Notes: a model not told the origin generated them from the sequence alone. A stretch of 64,000 nt of DNA from Pigmentiphaga aceris (GCF_008119665.1 NZ_CP043046.1:930001-994000); one strand, 5' to 3'; numbered from the stretch's first letter, positions 1 to 9,544 are shown. Numbers and translations are program-made.

Positions 1-255
1 CCCGGCTTCCAGAATCGCTTCCATCAGCGGGTTGCCGCGCGAAACCACGTTGCCGATCACGAACAAATCGGGTTTGAGCGCGACCTGAGACGGATCGAAA
101 CCTTCGATCAGGTCGATGCCTTGTTCGGCCAGCTGAGTGCTCATCGGCGGGTAGACACCCGCGTCGCAGCCGGTCACGCGGTGGCCGGCCGACCGGGCAA
201 TAAGTGCCAGGCCCGCCATGAAGGTGCCGCAGATGCCAAGAATGTGAAGATGCAT
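1..255 (-). CDS. mpl: Mpl, murein tripeptide ligase (5' end only)
   Basis: This is the N-terminal 85 codons of UDP-N-acetylmuramate:L-alanyl-gamma-D-glutamyl-meso-diaminopimelate ligase; the rest lies off the left edge. The enzyme reattaches recycled murein tripeptide to UDP-MurNAc in the cytoplasm. The start is the ATG at 255-253. The protein opens MHLHILGICGTFMAGLA, the glycine-rich Rossmann start of Mur ligases, followed by VTGCDAGVYPPMS and VIGNVVSRGNP, both typical of Mpl rather than MurC. ampD, another murein-recycling gene, is also in this window but about 15 kb away. The call is firm for the family; only the missing C-terminus prevents checking the ATP-binding and ligase domains. Confidence 0.9.
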   Translation of the reverse strand, partial: MHLHILGICGTFMAGLALIARSAGHRVTGCDAGVYPPMSTQLAEQGIDLIEGFDPSQVALKPDLFVIGNVVSRGNPLMEAILEAG

Positions 256-400
256 GGACGCGCGCAAGAGGAAGAGTTCCTTATTGTAGAAGGCATGGCG
301 ATACGGCGCTGATGGCGATGTCGGTCACCGGCAGCCGGAAGGCCGGTTCCCTGTGGCCGCCCCAGGTATCATGTTCAGGTCTGTATTCAGGGAGGTGCAC

Positions 401-1018
401 GTGTACCGATCTTTGCGCGAAGAAATCGCGGTGGCTGCGGCCCGCATGATCGCCGAGGATGGCATCGACTACAGCACAGCCAAGCGAAAGGCCGTCAAGC
501 AGCTGCTTGGCACCAGCGCGTTGCCGCGTGGTGAATTGCTGCCCGACAACGGCGAGATCGAAGAAGAAGTGCGCGAATACCAGGCTTTGTTCATGGGCGA
601 GACGCAGCCCGCCAGGCTGCGCCACCTGCGTGAACTGGCCGTCAAGGTCCTGGCGTGGCTGGCCCCGTTCGATCCTTACCTGACTGGCCCGGTATGGACA
701 GGCACGGCAGGTGAGCACACCGATATCGCGATTCAATGTTTTACCGATTCGTCCAAGGATGTGGAAATCTTCCTGTTGAACGCGGGCGTTGAGTACGAAG
801 TGGGCGAGCGTCCCGATTTCCGTGGTCGGGGCACGGTGGAAGCGCTGTACTTCATGCGAGACAAGGAAGGGGTGATGGTCTGCATCTACCCGCCCGAAGC
901 CCTGCGCGGTGCGCTGCGGGCAAACAGCGATGGCCGTACCGATCGGGGTAATGCCCAGGCACTGAAACGTTTGTTGGCGGCAACCGAAGTGGCCGCGAAT
1001 CAGAAAGGTGAGGAATGA
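401..1018 (+). CDS. Conserved hypothetical protein upstream of a TlpA-like thioredoxin
   Basis: This is a 205-residue soluble protein with no signal peptide or membrane segment. I do not recognise its function. The GTG at 401 is preferred as start because GGAGG at 391-395 lies five bases upstream; in-frame ATGs at 353 and 371 have no such site. The N-terminal third is helical and charged (REEIAVAAARMIAEDG). The middle holds WTGTAGEHTDIAIQCFTDSSK, then KDVEIFLLNAGVEYEV, an alternating strand pattern that could be a nucleotidyltransferase-like fold, but this is a guess. Its stop codon overlaps the ATG of the next gene (ATGA at 1015-1018), so the two are almost certainly co-translated. It is divergent from mpl, with about 145 bp between the two starts. 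Confidence 0.75.
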   Translation: MYRSLREEIAVAAARMIAEDGIDYSTAKRKAVKQLLGTSALPRGELLPDNGEIEEEVREYQALFMGETQPARLRHLRELAVKVLAWLAPFDPYLTGPVWTGTAGEHTDIAIQCFTDSSKDVEIFLLNAGVEYEVGERPDFRGRGTVEALYFMRDKEGVMVCIYPPEALRGALRANSDGRTDRGNAQALKRLLAATEVAANQKGEE

Positions 1019-1536
1019 AGCGACGCAGTCTGCTGATCTACGGGGCAACCGGTCTGGCGGCCGCAGGTGCGGGCGGCCTGATTGCGTGGCGACGTCAGGG
1101 CGGCGGTGGAGACCCCGCCGTGCGCCTGATGTTCGATCAGACCATGGCAGCCCCTGACGGCACGCCGGCGTCGATGGCAACCTGGCGCGGCAAGGTAATG
1201 GTGGTGAATTTCTGGGCGACCTGGTGTCCGCCCTGCGTGGACGAGATGCCTGACCTGGATCGTTTGCAGACCCAGTTCGGCACACGCGCCCAGATTGTCG
1301 GCATCGGCATCGATTCCGCCAAGAACATCAACGAATTCACAAAAAAAGTGCCGGTGTCGTATCCTCTGCTGGTGGCGGGGGTAACTGGCTCGGAATTGTC
1401 TCGTGAATTGGGCAACACCACGGGCGGACTGCCGTTTACCGTGCTGATCGACGCCAATGGACGAGTAATCGAGCGTATTTCCGGCCGGATCAAACCGGAA
1501 GCGATCTTGGCTTCGGTGAACGCCGTCACAGCTTGA
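1015..1536 (+). CDS. TlpA/ResA-type membrane-anchored thioredoxin
   Basis: This 173-residue thiol-disulfide oxidoreductase is probably held in the inner membrane by its N-terminus and works in the periplasm, for example reducing apocytochrome c or other disulfides. Residues 6-25 form a hydrophobic anchor after MKRR. The thioredoxin active site WCPPC places cysteines at 71 and 74, and the cis-proline is P140 in [19 protein letters not shown] followed by [10 protein letters not shown] is the usual TlpA/ResA context. The ATG overlaps the stop of the upstream hypothetical gene, so expression is coupled. The natural substrate cannot be read from the sequence; no cytochrome c maturation genes are adjacent, although a CcsA-like protein lies at 16.6 kb. 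Confidence 0.88.
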   Translation: MKRRSLLIYGATGLAAAGAGGLIAWRRQGGGGDPAVRLMFDQTMAAPDGTPASMATWRGKVMVVNFWATWCPPCVDEMPDLDRLQTQFGTRAQIVGIGIDSAKNINEFTKKVPVSYPLLVAGVTGSELSRELGNTTGGLPFTVLIDANGRVIERISGRIKPEAILASVNAVTA

Positions 1537-1666
1537 CGCAGCCTCGATCAGCGCGGCCTTCCGGAATCTGGGAAAATGGCGCGCTTTTCGACTTTTTTGT
1601 GTAACCGATAGACAACGTGCCGCGTTCTGCGTGAAAATCGCGGCCTTCGGCACTCGACCTGCAAGT

Positions 1667-2101
1667 ATGGCTACACGCATCCTGGTTCTGCACGGCCCCA
1701 ATCTCAATCTGCTCGGCACGCGCGAGCCCGCCATCTATGGCGCGCTCACTTTGGCCGACATTGAAGCCAGATTGGTCGAGCAAGCCCAGGCACGCGGCGC
1801 GACCCTGACCTCCTTCCAAAGCAATCATGAAGGGGTGCTGGTCGATCGTATCCAGCAGGCCCGCCTCGATGGCACTGAGTTCATCGTCATCAATCCTGCT
1901 GCGTTCACCCATACGAGCGTGGCAATTCGCGATGCATTCGCCGCAGTGGCGTTGCCCTTCATCGAAGTGCACCTGTCCAACGTACACAAGCGCGAGCCAT
2001 TCCGGCACCACTCCTATTTGTCTGACCTGGCGGTCGGCGTGATTGCCGGACTGGGCGCCGACGGCTATGAAGCCGCGGTGCGTTTTGCGCTCGACCATTG
2101 A
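1667..2101 (+). CDS. aroQ: Type II 3-dehydroquinate dehydratase
   Basis: This enzyme converts 3-dehydroquinate to 3-dehydroshikimate in the shikimate pathway as a cytoplasmic dodecamer. The chosen ATG at 1667 gives 144 residues, the normal family length; the longer reading from a GTG at 1631 adds twelve residues not expected for the family. It begins [20 protein letters not shown], the type II signature. The flexible-lid residues R19 and Y24 are present, then [10 protein letters not shown] and [17 protein letters not shown] supply the substrate-binding loop and the catalytic histidine. aroQ directly upstream of accB is a familiar betaproteobacterial arrangement. No clear Shine-Dalgarno sequence precedes the ATG. 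Confidence 0.95.
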   Translation: MATRILVLHGPNLNLLGTREPAIYGALTLADIEARLVEQAQARGATLTSFQSNHEGVLVDRIQQARLDGTEFIVINPAAFTHTSVAIRDAFAAVALPFIEVHLSNVHKREPFRHHSYLSDLAVGVIAGLGADGYEAAVRFALDH

Positions 2102-2183
2102 ATTTGAATGTTGCTGGTGTGGCTTCGTGGCGCTATAAGCGGATGCGTGGCCCTGCCCAACGGTTTTTTTTGGGAATAAACCC

Positions 2184-2639
2184 ATGGATCTCAGAAAGCT
2201 CAAGACCCTGATCGACCTCGTGGCCGAATCGGGCATCGCCGAACTGGAAATCACGGAAGGCGAAGGTAAGGTCCGTATCGTCAAGTTCCCGCAAGGTGGA
2301 CAAGTCGGTGGTGTCGGCGCTGCTACGGCTGCACCGCTGCCCGTGGCACCCGTTGCCGAAGTCGCACCGGTTGCTGCTGCACCCGTCGCGCCTGCTGCCG
2401 TTCAAGGCCACGTCGTGAAGTCGCCGATGGTCGGTACCTTCTACCGCGCCCCGAACCCGGGCTCGCCGGCCTTCATCGAAGTCGGCCAGTCGGTCAAGGA
2501 AGGCGATCCGCTTTGCATCATTGAAGCGATGAAGCTGCTGAACGAGATCGAAGCCGACAAATCCGGCACGATCAAGGAAATCCTGGTCGAAAACGGCCAG
2601 CCGGTAGAGTACGGTCAGCCGTTGTTCGTGATCGGCTAA
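2184..2639 (+). CDS. accB: Biotin carboxyl carrier protein of acetyl-CoA carboxylase
   Basis: This 151-residue carrier subunit holds biotin while AccC carboxylates it and AccAD transfers the carboxyl group to acetyl-CoA, the first step of fatty acid synthesis. The N-terminal 35 residues ([17 protein letters not shown]) form the dimerising region. Residues 42-75 are an Ala/Pro/Val-rich linker. The biotinyl domain holds the thumb [16 protein letters not shown] and the biotinylation motif EAMKLLNEI with the target lysine at position 117. It sits 112 bp upstream of accC and is very likely co-transcribed with it. Confidence 0.97.
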   Translation: MDLRKLKTLIDLVAESGIAELEITEGEGKVRIVKFPQGGQVGGVGAATAAPLPVAPVAEVAPVAAAPVAPAAVQGHVVKSPMVGTFYRAPNPGSPAFIEVGQSVKEGDPLCIIEAMKLLNEIEADKSGTIKEILVENGQPVEYGQPLFVIG

Positions 2640-2751
2640 GACGCCAATACCGATTCCCATGGTCCGGGCAGGAGACACGCTCCCGCAGCCAGACGCCGAT
2701 CCGGCGTCGCTCGGCGAAGCTGTGCCTGCGCCACCTTCAGGAAAGCCATTC

Positions 2752-4101
2752 ATGTTCGAAAAGATCCTGATTGCCAATCGGGGCGAGATCGCGCTGCGTA
2801 TTCAGCGCGCTTGCCGCGAGATGGGCATCAAGACCGTTGTCGTCTACTCCGAAGCCGACCGCGACGCCAAGTACGTCCGACTCGCTGACGAGGCGGTGTG
2901 TATCGGCCCCGCGCCTTCGCGCGACAGCTACCTCAATGTCCCCGCGATCATCTCGGCCGCTGAAGTCACCGATGCCGAGGCAATCCACCCCGGTTACGGT
3001 TTCCTGTCCGAGAACGCCGACTTTGCCGAACGTGTCGAGAAAAGCGGCTTCGTCTTCATCGGCCCGCGCCCGGAAACCATTCGCCTGATGGGCGACAAGG
3101 TCAGCGCCAAGCAGGCAATGATTGCCGCTGGTGTGCCGGTGGTGCCAGGTTCCGAAGGCGCGTTGCCGGAAGATCCGAAAGAAATCGTGCAGATTGCACG
3201 TCAGGTTGGCTATCCGGTCATCATCAAGGCAGCAGGCGGCGGCGGTGGCCGTGGCATGCGCGTGGTGCACACCGAAGCTGCACTGCTGAACGCCGTCACC
3301 ATGACGCGCTCAGAGGCCGGGGCGGCGTTCAACAACCCCGAGGTCTACATGGAGAAGTTCCTCGAGAACCCTCGCCATGTGGAAATCCAGGTGTTGGCCG
3401 ACGGCCTGCGCAGCGCCGTCTGGCTGGGCGAGCGCGATTGCTCGATGCAGCGTCGCCACCAGAAGATCATCGAAGAAGCACCGGCACCGCACATTCCGCG
3501 TCGCCTGATCGACCGTATCGGCGATCGTTGCGCGGAAGCCTGCCGCAAGATGGGTTATCGCGGCGCGGGTACCTTCGAATTCCTGTATGAAAACGGCGAG
3601 TTCTATTTCATTGAAATGAACACCCGCATTCAGGTTGAACACCCGGTCACCGAAGCCATCACTGGCATCGACCTGGTGCAGGAACAGATCCGTGTAGCCG
3701 CTGGCGAGAAATTCCGTCTGCGTCAGCGCGACATCCAGTTCAAGGGTCATGCGATCGAATGCCGGATCAACGCAGAAGATGCGTTCCGCTTCACGCCCAG
3801 CCCTGGCCGCATCACTAACTGGCATGTGCCGGGTGGTCCTGGCGTGCGTGTCGATTCGCACGTCTACAACGGCTACTTCGTGCCGCCGAATTACGACTCG
3901 ATGATCGCCAAGATCATCACTTACGGCGACACCCGCGAGCAGGCCCTGGCCCGCATGCGCATCGCCTTGTCGGAAATGGTGGTGGAAGGCATTTCGACCA
4001 ACGTGCCGCTGCATCGCGAGCTGATGGTCGACGCGCGTTTCGTTGAAGGCGGTACCACCATCCACTATCTTGAGCATCGTCTTGCTCAACGTCCGGCGTA
4101 A
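2752..4101 (+). CDS. accC: Biotin carboxylase subunit of acetyl-CoA carboxylase
   Basis: AccC is an ATP-grasp enzyme that carboxylates biotin on AccB with bicarbonate. The chosen ATG at 2752 gives 449 residues, the standard length, with AGGAAAG just upstream; a longer reading from 2659 would add 31 unlikely residues. The protein opens [17 protein letters not shown], has the glycine-rich ATP loop [11 protein letters not shown], the metal and bicarbonate site [20 protein letters not shown] split around E-x-N-x-R, and [14 protein letters not shown]. The stop is three bases before the prmA start, so accB-accC-prmA reads as one transcription unit. Confidence 0.97.
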   Translation: MFEKILIANRGEIALRIQRACREMGIKTVVVYSEADRDAKYVRLADEAVCIGPAPSRDSYLNVPAIISAAEVTDAEAIHPGYGFLSENADFAERVEKSGFVFIGPRPETIRLMGDKVSAKQAMIAAGVPVVPGSEGALPEDPKEIVQIARQVGYPVIIKAAGGGGGRGMRVVHTEAALLNAVTMTRSEAGAAFNNPEVYMEKFLENPRHVEIQVLADGLRSAVWLGERDCSMQRRHQKIIEEAPAPHIPRRLIDRIGDRCAEACRKMGYRGAGTFEFLYENGEFYFIEMNTRIQVEHPVTEAITGIDLVQEQIRVAAGEKFRLRQRDIQFKGHAIECRINAEDAFRFTPSPGRITNWHVPGGPGVRVDSHVYNGYFVPPNYDSMIAKIITYGDTREQALARMRIALSEMVVEGISTNVPLHRELMVDARFVEGGTTIHYLEHRLAQRPA

Positions 4102-4104
4102 ATC

Positions 4105-5022
4105 GTGCGCGAACTGGTTCTAGATTGTCCTGAAGCGCTCGCTGAGTCGCTATCCGATGCCTTGCTCGACGCCGGCGCGCTGTCGGTGTCGGTGGAAGAC
4201 GCCGACGAAGGTACCCAGGCCGAACAGCCCTTGTTCGGTGAACCCGGCCTGGAGCCTGACGTGCAGGCGTGGTCACGCAATCGTGTGGTTGCGCTGATCG
4301 CCGACGGCGACGACCCGGCACAGCTGATGGATCAGGCCAGCGGCGCGTTGAGCCTTGACGCAGCGCCCGCCTGGACGCTGCGTGAGGTGCCGGACGCCGA
4401 CTGGGTGCGCTTGACCCAGTCTCAGTTCGAACCCATTGCGGTAGACGGCCGGATCTGGATCGTGCCCACCTGGCACGATGTGCCGGGTGAAGCCCGCGTT
4501 GCCTCGCCTGCGGGCGTGGATGGCGTGGTGATCCGGCTTGATCCGGGCCTGGCCTTCGGTACCGGCAGCCATCCCACGACGCACCTGTGCCTGTCGTGGC
4601 TGGCCAGCAACCTGCAGGCCGGCCAGCGCGTGCTGGACTACGGTTGCGGGTCCGGCATTCTGGCGATTGCCGCGCGCAAGCTGGGCGCAGGTCCCACGGT
4701 AGGTATCGACATCGATCCGCAGGCCGTTCAGTCGGCGCATGACAATGCGCAGGCCAACGATGTGGAAATCGATGCTGGCTTGCCCGACACGCATGCCGGA
4801 TGGCGTGCCGATGTCGTGGTGGCCAATATTCTGTCCAACCCTTTGAAGGTGTTGGCACCGATGTTGTGCGAACGTGTGCTGCCGGGTGGCCACTTGGTCT
4901 TGTCCGGCGTGCTCGAACGTCAGGCCGAAGAGGTCGCGGCCGTGTATGCAACGTGGTTGAATATCAGCGTCTGGCAAGCTCGCGACGGCTGGGTCTGCCT
5001 GCACGGGCAACGCCCCGCATAA
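4105..5022 (+). CDS. prmA: Ribosomal protein L11 methyltransferase
   Basis: PrmA trimethylates lysines and the N-terminus of ribosomal protein L11 using S-adenosylmethionine. It is 305 residues from a GTG start three bases after accC. The N-terminal domain (1-95) is the L11-binding alpha/beta region. Residues 151-160 read [10 protein letters not shown], the PrmA signature, and 176-184 contain VLDYGCGSG, the SAM-binding loop. NILSNPL near residue 240 is the usual catalytic-loop segment. The partner rplK is not in this window. An 11-bp hairpin follows the stop. Confidence 0.95.
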   Translation: MRELVLDCPEALAESLSDALLDAGALSVSVEDADEGTQAEQPLFGEPGLEPDVQAWSRNRVVALIADGDDPAQLMDQASGALSLDAAPAWTLREVPDADWVRLTQSQFEPIAVDGRIWIVPTWHDVPGEARVASPAGVDGVVIRLDPGLAFGTGSHPTTHLCLSWLASNLQAGQRVLDYGCGSGILAIAARKLGAGPTVGIDIDPQAVQSAHDNAQANDVEIDAGLPDTHAGWRADVVVANILSNPLKVLAPMLCERVLPGGHLVLSGVLERQAEEVAAVYATWLNISVWQARDGWVCLHGQRPA

Positions 5023-5053
5023 GTGGTGCGGCCGACCGGCCGCACCACGTTTC
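5023..5053 (+). terminator. Hairpin between prmA and the zinc-ribbon gene
   Basis: GTGGTGCGGCC at 5023-5033 pairs perfectly with 5038-5048 across a four-base loop, directly after the prmA stop, followed by the weak run GTTTCTTT. It could be a leaky terminator or an attenuator between prmA and the downstream gene, whose start is 20 bases beyond. The short, broken T-run argues against full termination. Confidence 0.55.
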
Positions 5054-5073
5054 TTTACAGAGTCCAGGTGACC

Positions 5074-6978
5074 ATGGCTCTTGCTACCCGGTGTCCGCAG
5101 TGCGGCACCGCATTCCGTCTTGTTGCCGACCAGCTCCGCCTGCATGACGGGCTGGTGCGCTGTGGCGCGTGTTCGGCAATCTTCGACGGTCGGCAAAATC
5201 AGTTCGAAGTCGATCCGATGGCCTTGCCGGCCAGTGGCAGCACGCCCATCGTGCCGCCACCGATCGAACCGATGACCCCGACGTTTGTCGACGCGCCGCC
5301 GCCGACACCGATCGTGCCGCCGATTCCCGAACGTTTGCCGGAACCCGATCCCGAGCCTGTACCAGCGGCCCCGGTCGCTGAACCGGCCGCATCGCCCTCG
5401 CCGGAAACGCTGAGCGAACCGGTGGACCCGGCCTTGCTCGGACCGTCTACGCGCCTGGTCTTGCCGCAGACGCCACCCGCGTCAGAACCGCCCGCGCCTG
5501 CCGATACTGCACCGCCGAAGCCGGTTGTGGATACACCCGTCAAGTCGTCCAAGGATGGTTTGTCAGGGGCGTCGGCAGTTGGGGCTGCGTCTTCGGCCCT
5601 TGGTGGCGTGCCGAGCGCAGGCCCGGGTGCCGTGCCCGATGTGGCATCACCCAAGCCCGCGCCTGTCAACCCGCCGTTGGCAGACAGCAAACCCGCAGAA
5701 AGCAAACCCGCAGCGCCCGCGTCGTCCCCGACAGGCACGGTGCCGCCTGCGCCCGTCGCGCCCAAGCCGCCTGAGCCTCGGCCGAGCTTCCGTCCCTCAC
5801 TGGCCCAGCCCGTGCGGCCGATTCCTGCGCGCTCTGCCGCTGCTGCGCCAGCACCTGCCCCCGCATCGAGCGCCGCGCGCGACCTTCCAGACGTGAAGGC
5901 TGACGATGCATCCGCCCACGGTGTCGGCGCACGCGAACCCAGTTTGCACGAACCGATTCCGCTTGCACCCAGTGGCGATGCGAACCTGTTGCATGCTCCG
6001 CAATCCTTCGGTGCACGCGATGTGCCAGAGGGTGTGGACCAGCGTCGCGAGCCGCGTTTTGTCGACAGCAGTGACACCTTGAATCCGGCCGCTGCGCCGG
6101 CTGTGATGCGCTCGCCCAGAGCCGCCGAATCGGGGCAGCCAACCGGTGCATCCAACGTGCGCGCCAGCATCATCGACAACGGATTGCCGGCTCCTCGTCT
6201 GCGTACCCGCGCCGATGGCAGCATTCCCGATCTGCAGGCCCGCCTGCGTGCCGATGCCGAAGCGGAAACCGCTGAGGACATGGCGGTGCCAGAATTGCGC
6301 CGCGAATCCGCCGACCCGACCGCCCCGGTGACGTCCGACGCCGATCGTGATGCGCCTGCCGAACCGATCTACGCCTGGGACCCGGCAACCGAGGATACCG
6401 CCGAGCTGGCGGCACCCCTCGTGGTCGATGCGCCCCCGCGTGGCCTGCTGGAAGAGCCTGCCGAAGCACCCACCCCCCGGCGCGTATGGCCTTGGGTCGT
6501 GGGCGTGCTGATGGCGGCGCTGGTGCTGGGGGCTCAGGCGATCTGGGTGTGGCGTGACGAGATCGCCACCGATCTGCCGATCACGCGCCCGGTGCTGACA
6601 TCGCTGTGCGGGGCGCTGGGCTGTACCGTCGGTTATCCGCGCCACCCTGAATTGCTGTCGATCGAATCGTCGGCGCTCGAACCCTGGCACAGCGATACCA
6701 ATGCTGCCACCGAGCCGGGCGCGGCCAACCGATTGGCCTTGCGCGTGGTGCTGCGCAACCGGCATTCGCTGCCCCAGCCCTGGCCGTCCATCGAACTGAC
6801 GCTGACCGATCTGAGCGATGCAGCAGTGGTGCGCCGTGTGCTGTCACCGTCTGACTACCTTCCCGCCGATACCGTTTCCAAGCCCATGCCGGCGCGCAGC
6901 GAGCGCAGCTTGCGGGTTCCCGTGGACCCACCTGCCGAGCCGGTGTCCGGTTATCGCTTGTCCGTATTCTTCCCTTAA
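5074..6978 (+). CDS. Zinc-ribbon, Pro/Ala-rich, single-pass membrane protein (DUF3426 type)
   Basis: This 634-residue protein has an N-terminal MJ0042-type zinc ribbon (cysteines at 7, 10, 30 and 33 in MALATRCPQC and RCGACSAIFDG). A very long proline/alanine-rich, probably disordered region of about 410 residues follows. A single membrane helix lies near 472-494 (WPWVVGVLMAALVLGAQAIW), and a C-terminal DUF3426-like globular domain ends LSVFFP. The start at 5074 was chosen because it places the first cysteine pair at the usual position. The family is common downstream of prmA in betaproteobacteria, and its role is not established. The linker is unusually long, which makes this protein larger than I would expect for the family. 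Confidence 0.85.
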   Translation: MALATRCPQCGTAFRLVADQLRLHDGLVRCGACSAIFDGRQNQFEVDPMALPASGSTPIVPPPIEPMTPTFVDAPPPTPIVPPIPERLPEPDPEPVPAAPVAEPAASPSPETLSEPVDPALLGPSTRLVLPQTPPASEPPAPADTAPPKPVVDTPVKSSKDGLSGASAVGAASSALGGVPSAGPGAVPDVASPKPAPVNPPLADSKPAESKPAAPASSPTGTVPPAPVAPKPPEPRPSFRPSLAQPVRPIPARSAAAAPAPAPASSAARDLPDVKADDASAHGVGAREPSLHEPIPLAPSGDANLLHAPQSFGARDVPEGVDQRREPRFVDSSDTLNPAAAPAVMRSPRAAESGQPTGASNVRASIIDNGLPAPRLRTRADGSIPDLQARLRADAEAETAEDMAVPELRRESADPTAPVTSDADRDAPAEPIYAWDPATEDTAELAAPLVVDAPPRGLLEEPAEAPTPRRVWPWVVGVLMAALVLGAQAIWVWRDEIATDLPITRPVLTSLCGALGCTVGYPRHPELLSIESSALEPWHSDTNAATEPGAANRLALRVVLRNRHSLPQPWPSIELTLTDLSDAAVVRRVLSPSDYLPADTVSKPMPARSERSLRVPVDPPAEPVSGYRLSVFFP

Positions 6979-6987
6979 GGCTTTTCC

Positions 6988-7944
6988 ATGTCTGCACCGG
7001 TAATCATCTGCGGCTCCATCGCTTTCGACTCGATCATGGTGTTCGAAGGCCAATTCCAGGAACACATTCTTCCTGAGCAGGTGCACAAGCTGAGCGTGTC
7101 GTTCCTGGTGCCGACCATGCGCAAGGAATTCGGTGGCTGCGCCGGCAACATCGCCTACAACCTCAAGTTGCTGGGCGGTCAGCCGATTCCGGTGGCTACG
7201 GTCGGCCAGGACGGCCTGGACTACCAGACGCGCCTGAAAGACCTGGGCATCGACACCCGCTGGGTGAAGGTGGCATCGGAGTCGTACACAGCCCAGTGTT
7301 TCATCACCACCGATCTGTCGGATAACCAGATCACCGCCTTCCACCCGGGCGCAATGGCCTTGTCTGCTGCCAACGACCTGCGCGACGCGCCGGGCGAGTG
7401 GGCAATCGTCGCCCCCGATGCCAAGGATGCGATGTTCGCGCACGCAGAACGCCTGCATGCGCGTGGTGTGCCCTTCATCTTCGATCTGGGTCAGGCCATG
7501 CCGCTGTTCGATGGTGAAGACCTGACCCGCATGCTGAAGATGGCACGTGCACTCACGGTCAACGACTACGAGGCATCGGTCGTGGTGCAACGCACGGGTC
7601 GCAGCCTGGCCGAACTGTCGCAGTCGCTGGACGCCGTGGTGGTCACGCATGGTGAAGAAGGTGCCACGGTGATCGTGAAGGGCGTGGAAACCACGGTTGC
7701 GCCCGTGGCCGCAGCGCAAGTGGTCGATCCGACTGGTTGCGGCGATGCACATCGTGCCGGCCTGCTGTTCGGTCTGATCTCGGGCTGGAACTGGGTTGAC
7801 GCGTGCAGCCTGGGCAATCTGATGGGCTCGATCAAGATCGCCGAACGCGGTCCGCAGAACCACGCGCCTAGCCGCGAAGACATCGCGGGCCAGCTCAAGG
7901 CCGCCTATGGCCTGAGCCTGCCTGAAGCCGCTATCGCAGGCTGA
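6988..7944 (+). CDS. PfkB-family sugar or nucleoside kinase
   Basis: This 318-residue ribokinase-fold protein is likely to phosphorylate a sugar or nucleoside with ATP. GGCAGNIAYNLKLLGG is the first PfkB signature region. Near residues 247-258 the second signature reads DPTGCGDAHRAG, giving the catalytic aspartate, though the usual anion-hole sequence GAGD is GCGD here. FGLISGWNWVDACSLGNLMG follows as in adenosine-kinase-like members. The gene begins nine bases after the zinc-ribbon gene and is probably in the same operon. Adenosine kinase is a reasonable guess, but the substrate cannot be fixed from sequence alone. Confidence 0.85.
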   Translation: MSAPVIICGSIAFDSIMVFEGQFQEHILPEQVHKLSVSFLVPTMRKEFGGCAGNIAYNLKLLGGQPIPVATVGQDGLDYQTRLKDLGIDTRWVKVASESYTAQCFITTDLSDNQITAFHPGAMALSAANDLRDAPGEWAIVAPDAKDAMFAHAERLHARGVPFIFDLGQAMPLFDGEDLTRMLKMARALTVNDYEASVVVQRTGRSLAELSQSLDAVVVTHGEEGATVIVKGVETTVAPVAAAQVVDPTGCGDAHRAGLLFGLISGWNWVDACSLGNLMGSIKIAERGPQNHAPSREDIAGQLKAAYGLSLPEAAIAG

Positions 7945-7969
7945 AAAGCCAGCTGAAACATTCGGGCAC

Positions 7970-7993
7970 GGTTCTCCATATTGCTGGAGAACC
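7970..7993 (+). terminator. Hairpin after the PfkB kinase gene
   Basis: GGTTCTCCA at 7970-7978 and TGGAGAACC at 7985-7993 form a perfect 9-bp stem with a six-base loop, about 26 bases after the kinase stop. There is no T-run, so it may act as an mRNA end stabiliser rather than an intrinsic terminator. Confidence 0.4.
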
Positions 7994-8080
7994 TGTTCGG
8001 AACAAAAGCGTCTAAATTATTTGGCATCAAGCCATGTCCTTGCTGCGCGCCACGCGTAGCGGGGTTTTCAGGACCAGATC

Positions 8081-8587
8081 ATGACGATAGCTCGCATTTC
8101 CTCTTCTGCCTCGGGCGCTGCAACGCGTGCGCGCCGTTGGCTGGCGATCGGCGCTGCGGTGTCGGCGCTTGCGATCACAGCCGGCTGCGCGACCGGCAAC
8201 AGCTCGAATTCCGGCTACTCGCGTAGCCAGGCACAGCGTGAACAGACCGTGCGTATTGCCACCGTTGAATCGGTGCGTGAAGTCACCATCGACGGCGGCC
8301 AGACTGGTGTGGGTACCGGTGCCGGTGCGATTGTTGGCGGCGTGGCCGGCAGCACCATGGGCGGTGGCCGCGGCCAGATTCTGACGACGGTGCTGGGTGC
8401 CGTGGTTGGCGGTATTGCCGGTCAGGCGGTTGAAGGCAGCGCCTCCAAGCGCCGTGGCCTGGAGATCACCGTGGAATATGCCAACGGTGACCTTCGTGCG
8501 ATTACCCAAGATGCTGATGAGACCTTCCGTCCTGGCGATCGCGTGCGCGTGATGTCCGGTGGCGGCGTGACGCGCGTAACACACTGA
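8081..8587 (+). CDS. Glycine-zipper outer-membrane lipoprotein (SlyB/PcpY-like)
   Basis: This 168-residue protein carries a long lipoprotein signal; the lipobox AITAGC gives a lipidated cysteine at residue 36. The middle (about 77-120) is glycine-rich with spaced small residues (GTGAGAIVGGVAGS, GAVVGGIAGQAVEGS), the glycine-zipper 2TM domain of SlyB-type lipoproteins. The C-terminus (GLEITVEYANGDLRAITQD, then RPGDRVRVMSGGGVTRV) is the small beta domain that usually follows. It is probably an envelope-stabilising outer-membrane lipoprotein. It is a separate unit from the upstream kinase, with about 135 bp between them. Confidence 0.88.
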   Translation: MTIARISSSASGAATRARRWLAIGAAVSALAITAGCATGNSSNSGYSRSQAQREQTVRIATVESVREVTIDGGQTGVGTGAGAIVGGVAGSTMGGGRGQILTTVLGAVVGGIAGQAVEGSASKRRGLEITVEYANGDLRAITQDADETFRPGDRVRVMSGGGVTRVTH

Positions 8588-8742
8588 TTGGTGTCATGGG
8601 CTGATCGTCACGGATCAGCACCATGCCGGTCTTGGCTGATCTGAAGGCTAGCGACCGGCACAGACGATGAATCTTCGTTCGGTCCTTGTCAGATGCTGAT
8701 CATGTCTTGATTTCAGCTTCGCCAGCCGCAGTCCAGGCAATA

Positions 8743-8781
8743 AAAAAGCGGTGCGTGATTGGATCACGCACCGCTTTTTTT
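8743..8781. terminator. Bidirectional intrinsic terminator
   Basis: An 18-bp perfect stem (AAAAAAGCGGTGCGTGAT paired with its complement across TGG) ends in T-runs on both strands. It lies between the lipoprotein gene (plus) and the YggT gene (minus), which converge here, so it can serve both. Confidence 0.9.
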
Positions 8782-8865
8782 GTTCTGCATTTCTTGGTTC
8801 TGCATGCGCACGAGCCGATCAGCCGATCGCGCCCGTACCCACGCCTTCCTCCATCCTTGCAGCGC

Positions 8866-9423
8866 TTACCACCCGAACCAGGTGGCGCTGAGTCGTGCCA
8901 CGACCATCAGCAGCACCTGCACGATGACAAACAGCAGCAGCGGGGCCATGTCGAAGCCGCCCAGACGCGGCGTAACGCGACGCAGGGGGTTCAGGAAGGG
9001 GGCAGTCAGCTGGTACAGCAGCGGCATGGCTGGTGCGCTTGGATTGACCCAGGACAGCACGGCCATGATCAGCGTCATCCACAACAGCAGATTCAGCGCC
9101 CACTTCAGCACGGTCAGCAGCGCAATCGCAAAGCCCATCGGGAACAGCATCAGCGGGTTGCCGCCAATGACTGCCAAGGTCAGCACCAGGAACACCAGTG
9201 CCACCAGCCAGGCCGCGACGATCGACGCCCAGTCGATGCCACCCGCGCCTGGAATGACACGGCGCAGAGGTTTGACGATCCAGTCGGTTGCCTGAAACAC
9301 GCCGCGAGCAACCGGATTGCCGGGCGCAAGGCGCACGTTCTGCATCCAGGCGCGCAACAACAGCACGGCACCAAACAGCGTGAAGAAGATGTCGATCAAA
9401 AAACGCGCGATGTCACTGAACAT
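8866..9423 (-). CDS. YggT-family integral membrane protein
   Basis: This 185-residue hydrophobic protein has two YggT repeats. Each contains a membrane helix pair and a basic, proline-containing segment: first VFQATDWIVKPLRRVIPG, then LLYQLTAPFLNPLRRVTPR. Four or five membrane helices are visible (for example LIDIFFTLFGAVLLL, IVAAWLVALVFLVLTLAV and the C-terminal LLLFVIVQVLLMVV). YggT proteins occur in most bacteria and have been linked to osmotic tolerance and cell-division or envelope functions, but no reaction is assigned. The gene stands alone downstream of the H1-like gene. Confidence 0.93.
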   Translation of the reverse strand: MFSDIARFLIDIFFTLFGAVLLLRAWMQNVRLAPGNPVARGVFQATDWIVKPLRRVIPGAGGIDWASIVAAWLVALVFLVLTLAVIGGNPLMLFPMGFAIALLTVLKWALNLLLWMTLIMAVLSWVNPSAPAMPLLYQLTAPFLNPLRRVTPRLGGFDMAPLLLFVIVQVLLMVVARLSATWFGW

Positions 9424-9504
9424 CCAAACTCCAAGAAGGCCGCGCGCTGCGGCCAGGCAAGCGATAGCGCGATTGTCGCACGCGCTTTATCGGCCGCGCC
9501 AATG

Positions 9505-9544
9505 AAAAAGCCCCCCGCCAGGACAGGTCCTGGTGGAGGGCTTT
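9505..9544 (-). terminator. Intrinsic terminator for the H1-like gene
   Basis: Read on the minus strand, AAAGCCC..CCAGGAC pairs with its complement with one mismatch and one wobble across a two-base loop, and the stem ends in TTTTTC. It lies about 115 bases downstream of the H1-like stop codon. Confidence 0.8.
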
